Below are positions 54,514 to 61,690 of a stretch of DNA of 64,000 nucleotides, in pieces. The DNA comes from Limosilactobacillus coleohominis 101-4-CHN (GTDB lineage: Bacteria > Bacillota > Bacilli > Lactobacillales > Lactobacillaceae). The DNA lies in NCBI RefSeq assembly GCF_000161935.1, contig NZ_GG698802.1, positions 77,320-141,319 on the forward strand, in the 5' to 3' direction. The notes under the pieces were generated by a model. The model searched no databases, had not been told where the DNA came from, and was given only the letters and a program-made list of their open reading frames with translations. The position numbers and the translations under genes are program-made. Each line of letters starts with the position of its first letter. The stretch's first letter is position 1.

Positions 54514-55236
54514 ATGACTACAACTTTAGCAATTCCAACTCGCAACGGTGAAGTGGTAGGAACCTTTTATTCAGCAGAGAACAATAATCTGCTGGTGATT
54601 TTATGTCACGGATTAGGGAGCAGTGCCAGTTTATTAAGTAACTATGGTGTCGACTTAAGTAACAATAATTACAATGTATTTACCTTTGATTTTATTGGTG
54701 GGTCAGACTTTAGTTTAAGTGGTGGCTCGATGAAAGAAATGACTGTTAAGACCGAGATAGCCGAATTAAATGATGTCATTGACCACTTTTATAGCAAAAA
54801 CCCTCAACAAAAAATAATCATTGGTGGTGAAAGCCAGGGTGGCTATGTTGCAGCGATGGTTTCGGCTCAGCGAAATGACATTACCGGGTTAATATTACTC
54901 TATCAGGCATTCTTGATTCAGGATAGTGCGAAAGAGCTTTTGAAACAGTATGGCTCTGCACCGACTTTCCAATTGATGGGGATGACTTTGGGACATCAAT
55001 ATCTAACTGACGCAGTATCAATTGATCCATTTCAAAAAATTAAAAATGATCAAACACCAGTCTTACTAATCCATGGCTCATTAGACCGAATTGTTCCGAT
55101 TAGTTATGCAAAGAGAGCAGCAAAACTCTATCCTAATTGTGAGTTAGTGATGGTTAAAGCTGGTCATGGCATTTATGGTGGACGGACGCAAGCTGATGTC
55201 AGTCAAAAGATAGTTGAATTTTTAAAACGAATCTAA
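54514..55236 (+). CDS. Alpha/beta hydrolase
   Basis: A 240-residue serine hydrolase. The oxyanion loop is HGLGSSAS (near residue 32), the nucleophile elbow is GGESQGGY (G-x-S-x-G, near 107), the acid is in HGSLDRIVP and the catalytic His in KAGHGIYG. The class covers esterases and lipases with small acyl substrates. The ATG has GAAGGAGG upstream. It stands between the flavodoxin-AKR-SDR run and a second flavodoxin gene, all co-directional, with its own ~145-base upstream region. Substrate unknown. Confidence 0.88.
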   Translation: MTTTLAIPTRNGEVVGTFYSAENNNLLVILCHGLGSSASLLSNYGVDLSNNNYNVFTFDFIGGSDFSLSGGSMKEMTVKTEIAELNDVIDHFYSKNPQQKIIIGGESQGGYVAAMVSAQRNDITGLILLYQAFLIQDSAKELLKQYGSAPTFQLMGMTLGHQYLTDAVSIDPFQKIKNDQTPVLLIHGSLDRIVPISYAKRAAKLYPNCELVMVKAGHGIYGGRTQADVSQKIVEFLKRI

Positions 55237-55278
55237 TGATAAAATTAGGTTAGATCAATCTTTAAAGGAGTGATTCAA

Positions 55279-55803
55279 ATGGCAAAGACACTGGTTTTAT
55301 ATTATTCCGCGACCAATACGACCAAGAAAATTGCAAAAAAGGTTGCTCAAAAACTGAACGCAGATATTGTAGAAATTCATGCTGCGCAACCATATACAGC
55401 GGCTGATTTAGATTGGCATGATCCGACTAGCCGGACATCGATTGAACAACATCAGCATAATAGTCGGGTCGCTGTGAAAGATGATCTTCCTGATATCACG
55501 GCTTATGATAATATCGTGATTGGTCATCCAATCTGGTGGGCGATCCCACCACGAATGATTGCGGATCTAGTCTGGTGGGCGATCCCACCACGAATGATTG
55601 CGGATCTAGTTGATAAGTTGGACTTAAATGGCAAGAACTTGGCGATGTTTGCTACTTCTGGCGGGACCAACTATGATCGTTCACAAAGCTTTATTGAACG
55701 AACGGTCAAAGAAAATAATTATGATACACATGTTAATCAAGGAGCGGTATTAAATAATGCTGGACAAATTGATGCGTGGGTAGATAACTTAAATTTTAAA
55801 TAA
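55279..55803 (+). CDS. Flavodoxin-family protein carrying a 13-residue internal duplication
   Basis: A 174-residue flavodoxin-like protein. FMN-binding features are YYSATNTTKKIAKKV at the N terminus, GHPIWWAIPPRMIADLV in the second loop, and ATSGGTNYDRS near residue 125. An exact 39-bp tandem repeat puts WWAIPPRMIADLV in twice, making the protein 13 residues longer than the normal ~161. The repeat falls next to the flavin pocket and likely disturbs it. I choose ATG 55279, which has AAAGGAGTGA nearby. A hairpin terminator follows. Confidence 0.87.
   Translation: MAKTLVLYYSATNTTKKIAKKVAQKLNADIVEIHAAQPYTAADLDWHDPTSRTSIEQHQHNSRVAVKDDLPDITAYDNIVIGHPIWWAIPPRMIADLVWWAIPPRMIADLVDKLDLNGKNLAMFATSGGTNYDRSQSFIERTVKENNYDTHVNQGAVLNNAGQIDAWVDNLNFK
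55532..55609 (+). repeat. Tandem 39-bp direct repeat inside the flavodoxin gene
   Basis: Unit 1 is 55532-55570 and unit 2 is 55571-55609. They are identical, starting TCTGGTGGGCGATCC, and preserve the reading frame. Their identity points to a recent duplication or an assembly artefact. Confidence 0.97.
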
Positions 55804-55810
55804 GTAGATA

Positions 55811-55852
55811 GCTACTGATTCGGTAAATTCTCGGTCAGTAGCCCTATTTTTA
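55811..55852 (+). terminator. Terminator after the flavodoxin gene
   Basis: GCTACTGA pairs perfectly with TCAGTAGC across a 16-base loop and is followed by TATTTTTAT. Confidence 0.75.
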
Positions 55853-55931
55853 TAATTTCAAAGTTTAACATTCCTTATAGTTATTATTGAACATAAATTA
55901 TAAGTATTTAACATCTTTGAGGAGAGCAAGT

Positions 55932-55985
55932 ATGATATATACAATCAATGAAATGAGGGATATAAATGGAGAAAGCAAATATTGA
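55932..55985 (+). CDS. Possible 17-residue leader reading frame overlapping the acetyltransferase start
   Basis: An ATG at 55932 has an excellent site, GAGGAGAG, eight bases upstream. The frame encodes MIYTINEMRDINGESKY and stops at 55983-55985, 17 bases inside the acetyltransferase gene, in a different frame. No homology is recognised. It may drive coupled translation of the acetyltransferase or be a relic of an altered gene start; both are inference. Confidence 0.4.
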   Translation: MIYTINEMRDINGESKY

Positions 55986-56487
55986 ACAAATAAAAGAGAT
56001 TACTAAAACAGCATTAAAAACGCAGGACATCCTTCAAAAATTAAATAGTAGTGCAGCAACTCAAGAAGAAATTCGTGAAGTTATTGGTAAAATTACAGGG
56101 CATAAAATTGACGACTCGGTTGAAATTCGTCTGCCAATTCGTAGTGACTACGGCGCAAACTTGAAAATTGGCAAAGGTGTTTTTATCAATAGTGGAGTAA
56201 TGTTTACCGACCTTGGCGGGATTGAATTGGCCGATAATGTTTTAGTTGGTCCCAATGCCACGATTATTTCGGTTAACCACCCGCTAGATCCACAAAAGAG
56301 ACACACTGTTGAAATGAAGCCGGTATATATTGATAAAAATGCATGGTTGGGTGCTAATTCAACGATTCTACCTGGTGTGACAGTTGGACAGAATGCAGTA
56401 GTTGCGGCTGGTGCAGTTGTAACAAAGGATGTCCCTGCAAATACGGTTGTCGCTGGAGTACCAGCAAAAGTAATTAAAAGAATTTAG
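55966..56487 (+). CDS. Maltose/galactoside O-acetyltransferase family protein
   Basis: A 173-residue acetyltransferase with a left-handed beta helix. Hexapeptide repeats cover about residues 60-165, ending NTVVAGVPAKVIKRI. The catalytic His is in ISVNHPLDP (near residue 108), as in LacA/Maa enzymes that acetylate sugars from acetyl-CoA. The N-terminal segment is helical and shorter than in Maa. It starts at ATG 55966 with GAGGGA nearby and overlaps a short upstream reading frame. It is followed by a bidirectional terminator. Confidence 0.88.
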   Translation: MEKANIEQIKEITKTALKTQDILQKLNSSAATQEEIREVIGKITGHKIDDSVEIRLPIRSDYGANLKIGKGVFINSGVMFTDLGGIELADNVLVGPNATIISVNHPLDPQKRHTVEMKPVYIDKNAWLGANSTILPGVTVGQNAVVAAGAVVTKDVPANTVVAGVPAKVIKRI

Positions 56488-56558
56488 AAAAATTAAGGAC
56501 ATTATTACTTTAATCAACAAGCAGAGATAATCCGGAGAGATTGTTGAACTTTAAACCA

Positions 56559-56598
56559 AAATGGACTCTAGTTCACAAAAGCGAGCTAGAGTCCATTT
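56559..56598. terminator. Bidirectional terminator between the acetyltransferase and arginase-fold genes
   Basis: AAATGGACTCTAG pairs perfectly with CTAGAGTCCATTT around a 14-base loop. Confidence 0.8.
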
Positions 56599-56659
56599 AT
56601 ATAACAAACTGTTCATATTTTCAATGAATAACGTAAAAAGATTATGTTGGATGTCTTAT

Positions 56660-57520
56660 TTAGAATATTTGGATATTTTTCATTAAATTCTGCATTTGCA
56701 GTGCGCTCCAGGGCATGTACTCAGCAATCGTTAAACCAACTAGGTCGTATTTTTGACTTAATTGGCTGACATAGTTCCAGGCGCTTTTCTGAGTGATTTT
56801 ACCAATTGCTGCATTATCTGGAATTTCAATTTGGCTAAGTGCTGGATCATTAAAGAAAGTTGCATAAAAGCTTTTTGGATCCATTACGTCAATGTCAAAG
56901 TGAACGAAGACCTTCTTAAAATTATGCTTCTCAAGCCAGTCTACAGTTGCGGAGAAGTCAATTGTATTAGTGACTTGCGGTTGATATGAAATACCGAGCC
57001 GCTTTAGTTCGTCCTTTTCATGCGGTAATGGTTCCGACAAGGCTGGATAAAAGACTTGATCTGCTGAAATTGGATGCTGAACAAGGCTGGCTAAAGCGGG
57101 ATCACCAGCATTTAGTAAATTTCCTAACACCATTGCATGTTCGTTATAAAACATTTCAGGTGTTGAAATATCTGGATGGGCATCGACCCAGATTACAGCA
57201 AGATCACCATTATAATAACCATTTAAATAATCAACGGGGGCTTGTGATACTAAACAGTTACCACCTAAAGTAATAATTTTATTGGGATGGTGTTTTTGAA
57301 TGACTTCAGCTGTATCAATCACGTTTTGTTTGACGATTGATTGCCCAAAGACACCATTTTCTTTTTCTAATTTGGCTGGTTGGTCAGGAATGCGAACTGT
57401 TGCAGAGTCTTGTTCAGAATTTTCTGGTGCGATTGTTGTTAGAATTTCGGCACCAAGTCGATAGACTGGATTTTGTCCTGCTTGCCAATCAGGAACAGTT
57501 AATCGAAGTGTTTTTTCCAT
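56660..57520 (-). CDS. Arginase/agmatinase-fold protein with an altered metal-binding motif
   Basis: A 286-residue ureohydrolase-superfamily protein. Two of the three signatures are normal: VDAHPDIST (near residue 125) and FVHFDIDVMDP (near 215), together supplying five of the six usual manganese ligands. The first motif, usually GGDHS with a metal-binding His, reads GGNCLVS, so Asp-His is Asn-Cys. Active arginases and agmatinases cut guanidino groups to urea; this change could shift metal or activity. The ATG at 57520 follows AAAGGAG at nine bases. Its promoter has a 19-base spacer and a dyad and faces a divergent MerR gene, so regulation by that protein is likely. Confidence 0.82.
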   Translation of the reverse strand: MEKTLRLTVPDWQAGQNPVYRLGAEILTTIAPENSEQDSATVRIPDQPAKLEKENGVFGQSIVKQNVIDTAEVIQKHHPNKIITLGGNCLVSQAPVDYLNGYYNGDLAVIWVDAHPDISTPEMFYNEHAMVLGNLLNAGDPALASLVQHPISADQVFYPALSEPLPHEKDELKRLGISYQPQVTNTIDFSATVDWLEKHNFKKVFVHFDIDVMDPKSFYATFFNDPALSQIEIPDNAAIGKITQKSAWNYVSQLSQKYDLVGLTIAEYMPWSALQMQNLMKNIQIF

Positions 57521-57534
57521 TGTTGTCAACTCCT

Positions 57535-57563
57535 TTGAATTTCCTATGGGTACATGATAAAGT
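57535..57563 (+). promoter_or_regulatory. Putative promoter of the MerR gene
   Basis: TTGAAT and TAAAGT are separated by 17 bases on the plus strand. It overlaps the divergent arginase-type promoter, so binding of MerR there could also autorepress. Confidence 0.4.
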
Positions 57564-57584
57564 CTATAGTAAAAATAGAGTCAA
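57554..57584 (-). promoter_or_regulatory. MerR-type promoter (19-base spacer) of the arginase-fold gene
   Basis: On the minus strand TTGACT (57584-57579) and TATCAT (57559-57554) are 19 bases apart, two more than normal. The dyad AGTCTAT/ATAGAGT (57561-57567 and 57575-57581 on the plus strand, one mismatch) is centred in the spacer. This is the classic layout of MerR-activated promoters (known). Confidence 0.85.
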
Positions 57585-57595
57585 GGAGAAAAATT

Positions 57596-58393
57596 ATGTT
57601 TTCGATTGGGAAAATGGCCAAGTTAGGTCAGACGTCTGTTCAAACACTACGCTTATATGACCGTCTAAATTTATTAAGGGCGGCCCATCGTGATATTGAT
57701 AGCGGATATCGATACTATACAGCTGATCAATTATTTAGGTTAAAGTTGATTAAGTATTTACAAGAAACCGGATTGTCGTTGCAGGAAATAAAGCAGGTAA
57801 TGGAGCAACCTGATTTATTATCGGACTTCTGGGAGAAGCAAGAACAAGTAATTCGTGGAAATATTCAACGAGAAAAAGAACGCTTACGAATGGCCCAATT
57901 TCAAAAGCGGCAATTTGAGACTGTCAAATTATTGGAACAGAAAGTGGGCGCGGGAGTTTATTATCGGCACGTAAACCAGTTGATATTTCAGCAATCGATA
58001 AAAAATATTATTACGCCAGTTGATAAACCTGATCAGGAAATAACAACCCTTGACCAACAACTGCTTGCATTAGGACAAGTTCCTAATTTAGAATATGGCT
58101 TTATTTTCCCAGTTAGTGAGTATTCCAGCCTTAATGACATTCATTATCAGTTTCAATTTAAGACTCTTATGAATAACGTTGATGGGGCAATTAAGCAGGA
58201 TGGATATTATGCATGTATTGCTTTTAGATGGTCACGGGCTGAGTATCTTAGTTACTATCGACAATTATTAGATATGCATCGAGGAAAAGGTAGTGAAAGT
58301 CTAATGGTGATTGAGGAATCATATCCACAAGATTATCGCCGTTTGAATGATGGTACTAACTTTATTACTGAATTACGGATTAAAGTTGGGTAG
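57596..58393 (+). CDS. MerR-family transcriptional regulator with C-terminal effector domain
   Basis: A 265-residue regulator. The MerR HTH fills the first ~70 residues (FSIGKMAKLGQTSVQTLRLYDRLNLL, DSGYRYYTADQLFRL). A coiled-coil dimerisation helix follows (about 85-115). A C-terminal ~145-residue domain resembles the GyrI-like multidrug-binding domain of BmrR-type proteins. ATG 57596 has AAGGAG eight bases upstream. The gene is divergent from the arginase-fold gene and both share the operator region. An effector cannot be named. Confidence 0.87.
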   Translation: MFSIGKMAKLGQTSVQTLRLYDRLNLLRAAHRDIDSGYRYYTADQLFRLKLIKYLQETGLSLQEIKQVMEQPDLLSDFWEKQEQVIRGNIQREKERLRMAQFQKRQFETVKLLEQKVGAGVYYRHVNQLIFQQSIKNIITPVDKPDQEITTLDQQLLALGQVPNLEYGFIFPVSEYSSLNDIHYQFQFKTLMNNVDGAIKQDGYYACIAFRWSRAEYLSYYRQLLDMHRGKGSESLMVIEESYPQDYRRLNDGTNFITELRIKVG

Positions 58394-58499
58394 ACTGTTA
58401 ATAAAAGCAGCCGATTATTAGCAGATTTCTTCTTGAAGGGTTATACTGAAAGAAGTAAATTTAGGTTTACCGAAAATCGGATTTGAGAGAAGGGAAATT

Positions 58500-58652
58500 A
58501 TGAATACTTTTTGGCGAGTACTTTGGGTTGTTGCCTACGCGATTACAGCTTACTTTACCTTTACCGGCAATATGATGATGGGAATGTACTGGATGGCTGG
58601 CACTATGTTGTGTGAAGCTGTGGTTGGTTTAGTGATGAATTTACGTAAATAA
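58500..58652 (+). CDS. Small hydrophobic membrane protein (50 residues)
   Basis: This 50-codon gene starts at ATG 58500 with AGAAGGGAAATT as ribosome site and stops at 58650-58652. The product (MNTFWRVLWVVAYAITAY to MNLRK) has two hydrophobic segments joined by a short Met/Gly-rich turn (GNMMMGMY), and a basic tail. No family is recognised. It lies between the MerR gene and a terminator, with TATACT 53 bases upstream as a possible -10. Confidence 0.6.
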   Translation: MNTFWRVLWVVAYAITAYFTFTGNMMMGMYWMAGTMLCEAVVGLVMNLRK

Positions 58653-58666
58653 TAAAGCTAAATTAG

Positions 58667-58719
58667 AAAAAATCCGCTTATTGAAGGAGTTACGGCTCCT
58701 CAAATGAGCGGATTTTTTT
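58667..58719. terminator. Bidirectional terminator between the small membrane protein and LysR genes
   Basis: An outer arm AATCCGCT pairs with AGCGGATT, and an inner arm with a bulge pairs AGGAG with CTCCT. A run of T follows on the plus strand, with A residues on the other side. Confidence 0.85.
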
Positions 58720-59608
58720 ATTGTTGAATTAATTGATGAACGTGATCCATAAAGTGCTTGACCTTACCAGTAGCATGCTTCGGTGCAAGAATTCCATATT
58801 CCACTTCGATACTTGTTTTCAGGGGAATGGTAACTAAGTTTGGATGAATATTTTTCCATGGAGTTACATTGATTAAGGCATCATTTTCATCAACCGCCTG
58901 ATTAAAGACATTAATATCATAACGTCCATTGGTGTACTTAATGGTAATTTCCGGATCAGTGTCAAGAATCTCTTGACGTAATTGATCGTTTTTTTCACTG
59001 ACTCCGGTTGGTACCATTAGAAGGGTTTGTCCCTTTAAGTCCGCAATTGACAGTTCTTCTTTGCTAGCGAGCGGATTATCACTCCGCACCGCAATACCAA
59101 ATTGGTAAGTCCCCAGTGGAATTGCAGTTACCAAACTTCTGGTAGTGGCTTGATCAAATGTTCCAATCATAATATCGCATTCGCGACCAAGCATTGAATA
59201 TTCACGATTATTGGCAGTTAAGTCGCCTGGGATTTGTAAAATTTGTAGCTGGTAATTTGGTAGTTGGTCTTTAATCTGATTCCAGGTGGGCATAAAGGGC
59301 ATACTTGGGTGGAGAAGGGATGTTCCTAGGCGAATGGTTTGAATCGTACCATCTAACTGATGGCAGTCAGTATATACCTGCGTAGTTAACTTAAGAACGG
59401 TTTCTGCGTATTTCAAAAAGACGTTACCGCTTGGGGTCAGGGTTACACCAGTACTGGACCGATCAAAGAGCTTAGTATCAAGTTCTTGCTCCAGTCGGTT
59501 AATTTGTTTCATTACCGCAGTACTGGAAATGAAATTTTGTTCGGCGGTTTTTGTGAAACTCCCAGAGCGAACGACTGAAATAAAAGTCTGTAAATTATTG
59601 GTTTCCAT
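58718..59608 (-). CDS. LysR-family transcriptional regulator
   Basis: A 296-residue LTTR. The winged HTH (residues 3-62, LQTFISVVRSGSFTKTAEQNFISSTAVMKQINRLEQEL, LTPSGNVF) shares the unusual VMKQIN recognition segment with the LysR protein at 49914. The effector domain continues to the end. It is divergent from the NmrA-flavodoxin gene run at 59722, so that operon is a likely target. The intergenic region carries a 19-base motif repeated with two changes upstream of the SDR gene at 62608. Ligand unknown. Confidence 0.87.
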   Translation of the reverse strand: METNNLQTFISVVRSGSFTKTAEQNFISSTAVMKQINRLEQELDTKLFDRSSTGVTLTPSGNVFLKYAETVLKLTTQVYTDCHQLDGTIQTIRLGTSLLHPSMPFMPTWNQIKDQLPNYQLQILQIPGDLTANNREYSMLGRECDIMIGTFDQATTRSLVTAIPLGTYQFGIAVRSDNPLASKEELSIADLKGQTLLMVPTGVSEKNDQLRQEILDTDPEITIKYTNGRYDINVFNQAVDENDALINVTPWKNIHPNLVTIPLKTSIEVEYGILAPKHATGKVKHFMDHVHQLIQQ

Positions 59609-59621
59609 AGTTTTGCCTTCC

Positions 59622-59640
59622 TATCAACCATTAGTTAACA
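59622..59640. promoter_or_regulatory. Possible LysR operator in the divergent intergenic region
   Basis: TATCAACCATTAGTTAACA lies between the LysR gene and the NmrA-like gene. The sequence matches 62486-62504 at 17 of 19 positions and contains the AAC-N5-GTT dyad. Binding by LysR is inferred. Confidence 0.5.
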
Positions 59641-59721
59641 CCATCTTAACGATGAGCTTCTTCCTTGTCAATCATATTGGATGCATAATAAAACCATCGA
59701 ATGAAGCAAGGAGGCATTAAG

Positions 59722-60357
59722 GTGAAACGAATATTGATTTTGGGTGCAACGAGTAATATCTCACATTACTTGATTCCAAAGTTACTCCATCAAGATGTTT
59801 TTTTAACTTTGTTTGCCCGTCATGGCCGCCAACGGCTAACAGAACTAGTAAGTAATTCTAAAGTTCACGTAATGAATGGCGATTGGAATAACATCACCGA
59901 TCTTCAGCATGCAATAAAAAACCAAGAACTGGTTTTTATGGCGACTAGCCAATTTATTCAGGCAAATAAGAATGTGGTTACTGTGATGAAAGCCAATCAT
60001 GTTAACCGGTTAATCACTATTAGTGAATTGGGAATTGAAAATGAAGTTACTGGTGCTTTTGGCGAATGGAATAAGAAGATGATGGGGAATAACCGGAATC
60101 TAGTCCAAGCAGCCGATGTCATTAAAAATAGTGGATTAAATTACACTTTAATGCGCTTAGCATGGCTCTATGACCAGGATGGTAACGAAAAATATGAAAC
60201 CATTCCAGCAGGACAGGCTTTTTTAGATACACAGTTAACTCGTCAGGCCGCTGCACAATTTATTGCTGAGATAGTAAGTGATCCGGAGAAAGCATCTTAT
60301 CAAAGCGTTGGTGTCGCTGAGCCGAATACTAAATGGGCTAAACCATTATTTTACTGA
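59722..60357 (+). CDS. NmrA/SDR-a-type NAD(P)-binding protein
   Basis: A 211-residue Rossmann-fold protein of the NAD(P)H-binding (atypical SDR) class. The start MKRILILGATSNISHYLIPKL carries a modified GxxGxxG loop with Ala/Thr and Ser in the middle. VFMATSQFI and LITISELGIE follow. It does not contain a classic YxxxK pair. Such proteins act as reductases or redox sensors. I choose GTG 59722, with AAGGAGG eight bases upstream; an in-frame ATG at 59701 precedes that site. It leads a co-directional gene run. Confidence 0.82.
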   Translation: MKRILILGATSNISHYLIPKLLHQDVFLTLFARHGRQRLTELVSNSKVHVMNGDWNNITDLQHAIKNQELVFMATSQFIQANKNVVTVMKANHVNRLITISELGIENEVTGAFGEWNKKMMGNNRNLVQAADVIKNSGLNYTLMRLAWLYDQDGNEKYETIPAGQAFLDTQLTRQAAAQFIAEIVSDPEKASYQSVGVAEPNTKWAKPLFY

Positions 60358-60371
60358 TTGGAGGAATTAAC

Positions 60372-60440
60372 ATGCAAACATTAATCACTTTAGTAGTTAG
60401 TTACATTATCATTTCGGTAGTTTTACCTAAACAAAACTAG
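60372..60440 (+). CDS. Very small hydrophobic peptide (22 residues)
   Basis: ATG 60372 has TTGGAGGAAT as a strong ribosome site. The frame reads MQTLITLVVSYIIISVVLPK plus QN and stops at 60440, 14 bases before the flavodoxin start. The product is one hydrophobic helix. It lies in a tight gene run, so it is likely translated. No family was recognised. It could be a single-pass membrane peptide or a leader. Confidence 0.55.
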   Translation: MQTLITLVVSYIIISVVLPKQN

Positions 60441-60454
60441 GGGAGGAAAATAAT

Positions 60455-60940
60455 ATGGCAAATAAAATTTTAATCGCATATTTTAGTCACTGGGGTCACA
60501 GTAAGGAGTTTGCAGAAGCAATTCAAAAGCTAACTGGAGGAGACTTATTTGAAATTAAAACGAGTCAATTCTATCCAGAAGAGCATGATCCATGTTCAAT
60601 TCAGGCACATAAGGAACAATTGGCTGATTATCGTCCGGCATTAACGAATCAAGTTTCTAATATGGATCAATATGACACGGTATTGATTGGTCATCCAATT
60701 TGGTGGTACCGGGAACCGATGGTTATCCGCTCATTCTGGGATGCTTATGATTTTAGTGGCAAAACAGTAATTCCATTTGCAACTTCAGGGGATATCGGAA
60801 TTGAGAATACTGAAAAAGACACGAAGAAATTCTTGCCAACTGCACTTGTCAAACAAGGATTACGTTTGGAAACCCACGCGGTTCCAAGTAGTATCGACCA
60901 AATTAAACAATGGTTAAAAGAGGATGGTGTAATCAAATGA
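60455..60940 (+). CDS. Flavodoxin-family protein
   Basis: A 161-residue flavodoxin-like protein of the same type as the one at 55279, without the duplication. The FMN phosphate loop region is AYFSHWGHSKEFAEA. The flavin loops are GHPIWWYREPMVIRSFWD and PFATSGDIGIENT. ATG 60455 follows GGGGAGGA. It sits after the 22-residue frame and its stop overlaps the start of a small secreted protein (ATGA). This points to one transcript from 59722. Its reductase partner is not known. Confidence 0.88.
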   Translation: MANKILIAYFSHWGHSKEFAEAIQKLTGGDLFEIKTSQFYPEEHDPCSIQAHKEQLADYRPALTNQVSNMDQYDTVLIGHPIWWYREPMVIRSFWDAYDFSGKTVIPFATSGDIGIENTEKDTKKFLPTALVKQGLRLETHAVPSSIDQIKQWLKEDGVIK

Positions 60941-61272
60941 AAAGAATCGTAATTGCAGTTGTACTATTCTTTTTTGCGAGTGTTCCACTAGTTGCTCATG
61001 CAGCTAGTTCACGTGTAACAACTGATGACGTTGTGGGTGTTTGGGTTAACTACCGTGATAAGGATATCCATCAACAAATTACCTTTACCAAGAACCATCA
61101 TTGGCGGGAAAACCAGCATGGACAAAAGGATATTTATAAAGGTACTTGGAAAATAACTGGCAAACATGAAATTACCTTGGCACCATATGATGAAGTGATT
61201 CGATTTAGTCAGAACAACCATAAAATGACGGTGATTAACTACGATCACGTCTTGACGAGAAATCCACGATAA
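60937..61272 (+). CDS. Small secreted protein, lipocalin-like layout
   Basis: A 111-residue protein with a clear signal peptide (about 1-25: MKRIVIAVVLFFFASVPLVA, cleavage near AHAASS). The mature part is small and beta-rich: DVVGVWVNYRDKD, HQQITFTKNHHWRE, YKGTWKITGKHEITLAPYDEV. This matches the GxW pattern of lipocalin-like and DUF4822-type extracytoplasmic domains, but no specific family can be named. The ATG overlaps the flavodoxin stop as ATGA, so translation is coupled; an earlier start at 60910 would lie inside the flavodoxin gene. Confidence 0.72.
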   Translation: MKRIVIAVVLFFFASVPLVAHAASSRVTTDDVVGVWVNYRDKDIHQQITFTKNHHWRENQHGQKDIYKGTWKITGKHEITLAPYDEVIRFSQNNHKMTVINYDHVLTRNPR

Positions 61273-61293
61273 CCACTAGAAAGGATGATTATA

Positions 61294-61656
61294 ATGAGTA
61301 AGCAATTAGTCGAAGTTATCATTAATAATGATATTAAAGTAACCGCCCAATTTGAAGATAACGCGACAACACGTGAATTAATTTCACGGATGCTATTTAC
61401 GATTAGTATGGATAACCTCTATGCACGTGAAATGTGCCATCGCTATGGTCGTGGTGGCCTGCCAACCGATGATGCCAGAGATCGTTCATACAAAGTTGGC
61501 GACATCTCTTACTGGCCGCCGATGGGGAGTTTGGTAATTCTATACAAACAAAATGGTGAAATTTTTGAACAACAACCAATTGGTCACATTGATAGTGACG
61601 TGAGCTTCTTTAGTAAGCTGGGTTCAGCTGACGTTACCTTTCGATTAAAAGCCTAA
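61294..61656 (+). CDS. Cyclophilin-like-fold protein
   Basis: A 120-residue protein of the bacterial cyclophilin-like fold class. YKVGDISYWPPMGSLVILYKQ and PIGHIDSDVSFF match this family's core, with an N-terminal strand pair ending in ELISRMLFTI. It lacks the classical prolyl-isomerase motif, so activity is not implied. ATG 61294 has AAAGGATGAT upstream; an ATG at 61285 overlaps that site. It sits between the secreted protein and an SDR, and resembles the protein at 63409. Confidence 0.8.
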   Translation: MSKQLVEVIINNDIKVTAQFEDNATTRELISRMLFTISMDNLYAREMCHRYGRGGLPTDDARDRSYKVGDISYWPPMGSLVILYKQNGEIFEQQPIGHIDSDVSFFSKLGSADVTFRLKA

Positions 61657-61690
61657 TTTAGAAGTAACTATTCGGAAGGAAGGAATCAGG

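Noticed and set aside
56762-57273. Plus-strand reading frames opposite the arginase-fold gene
   Set aside because: They are antisense of a clear gene and carry no recognisable domain or start signals.
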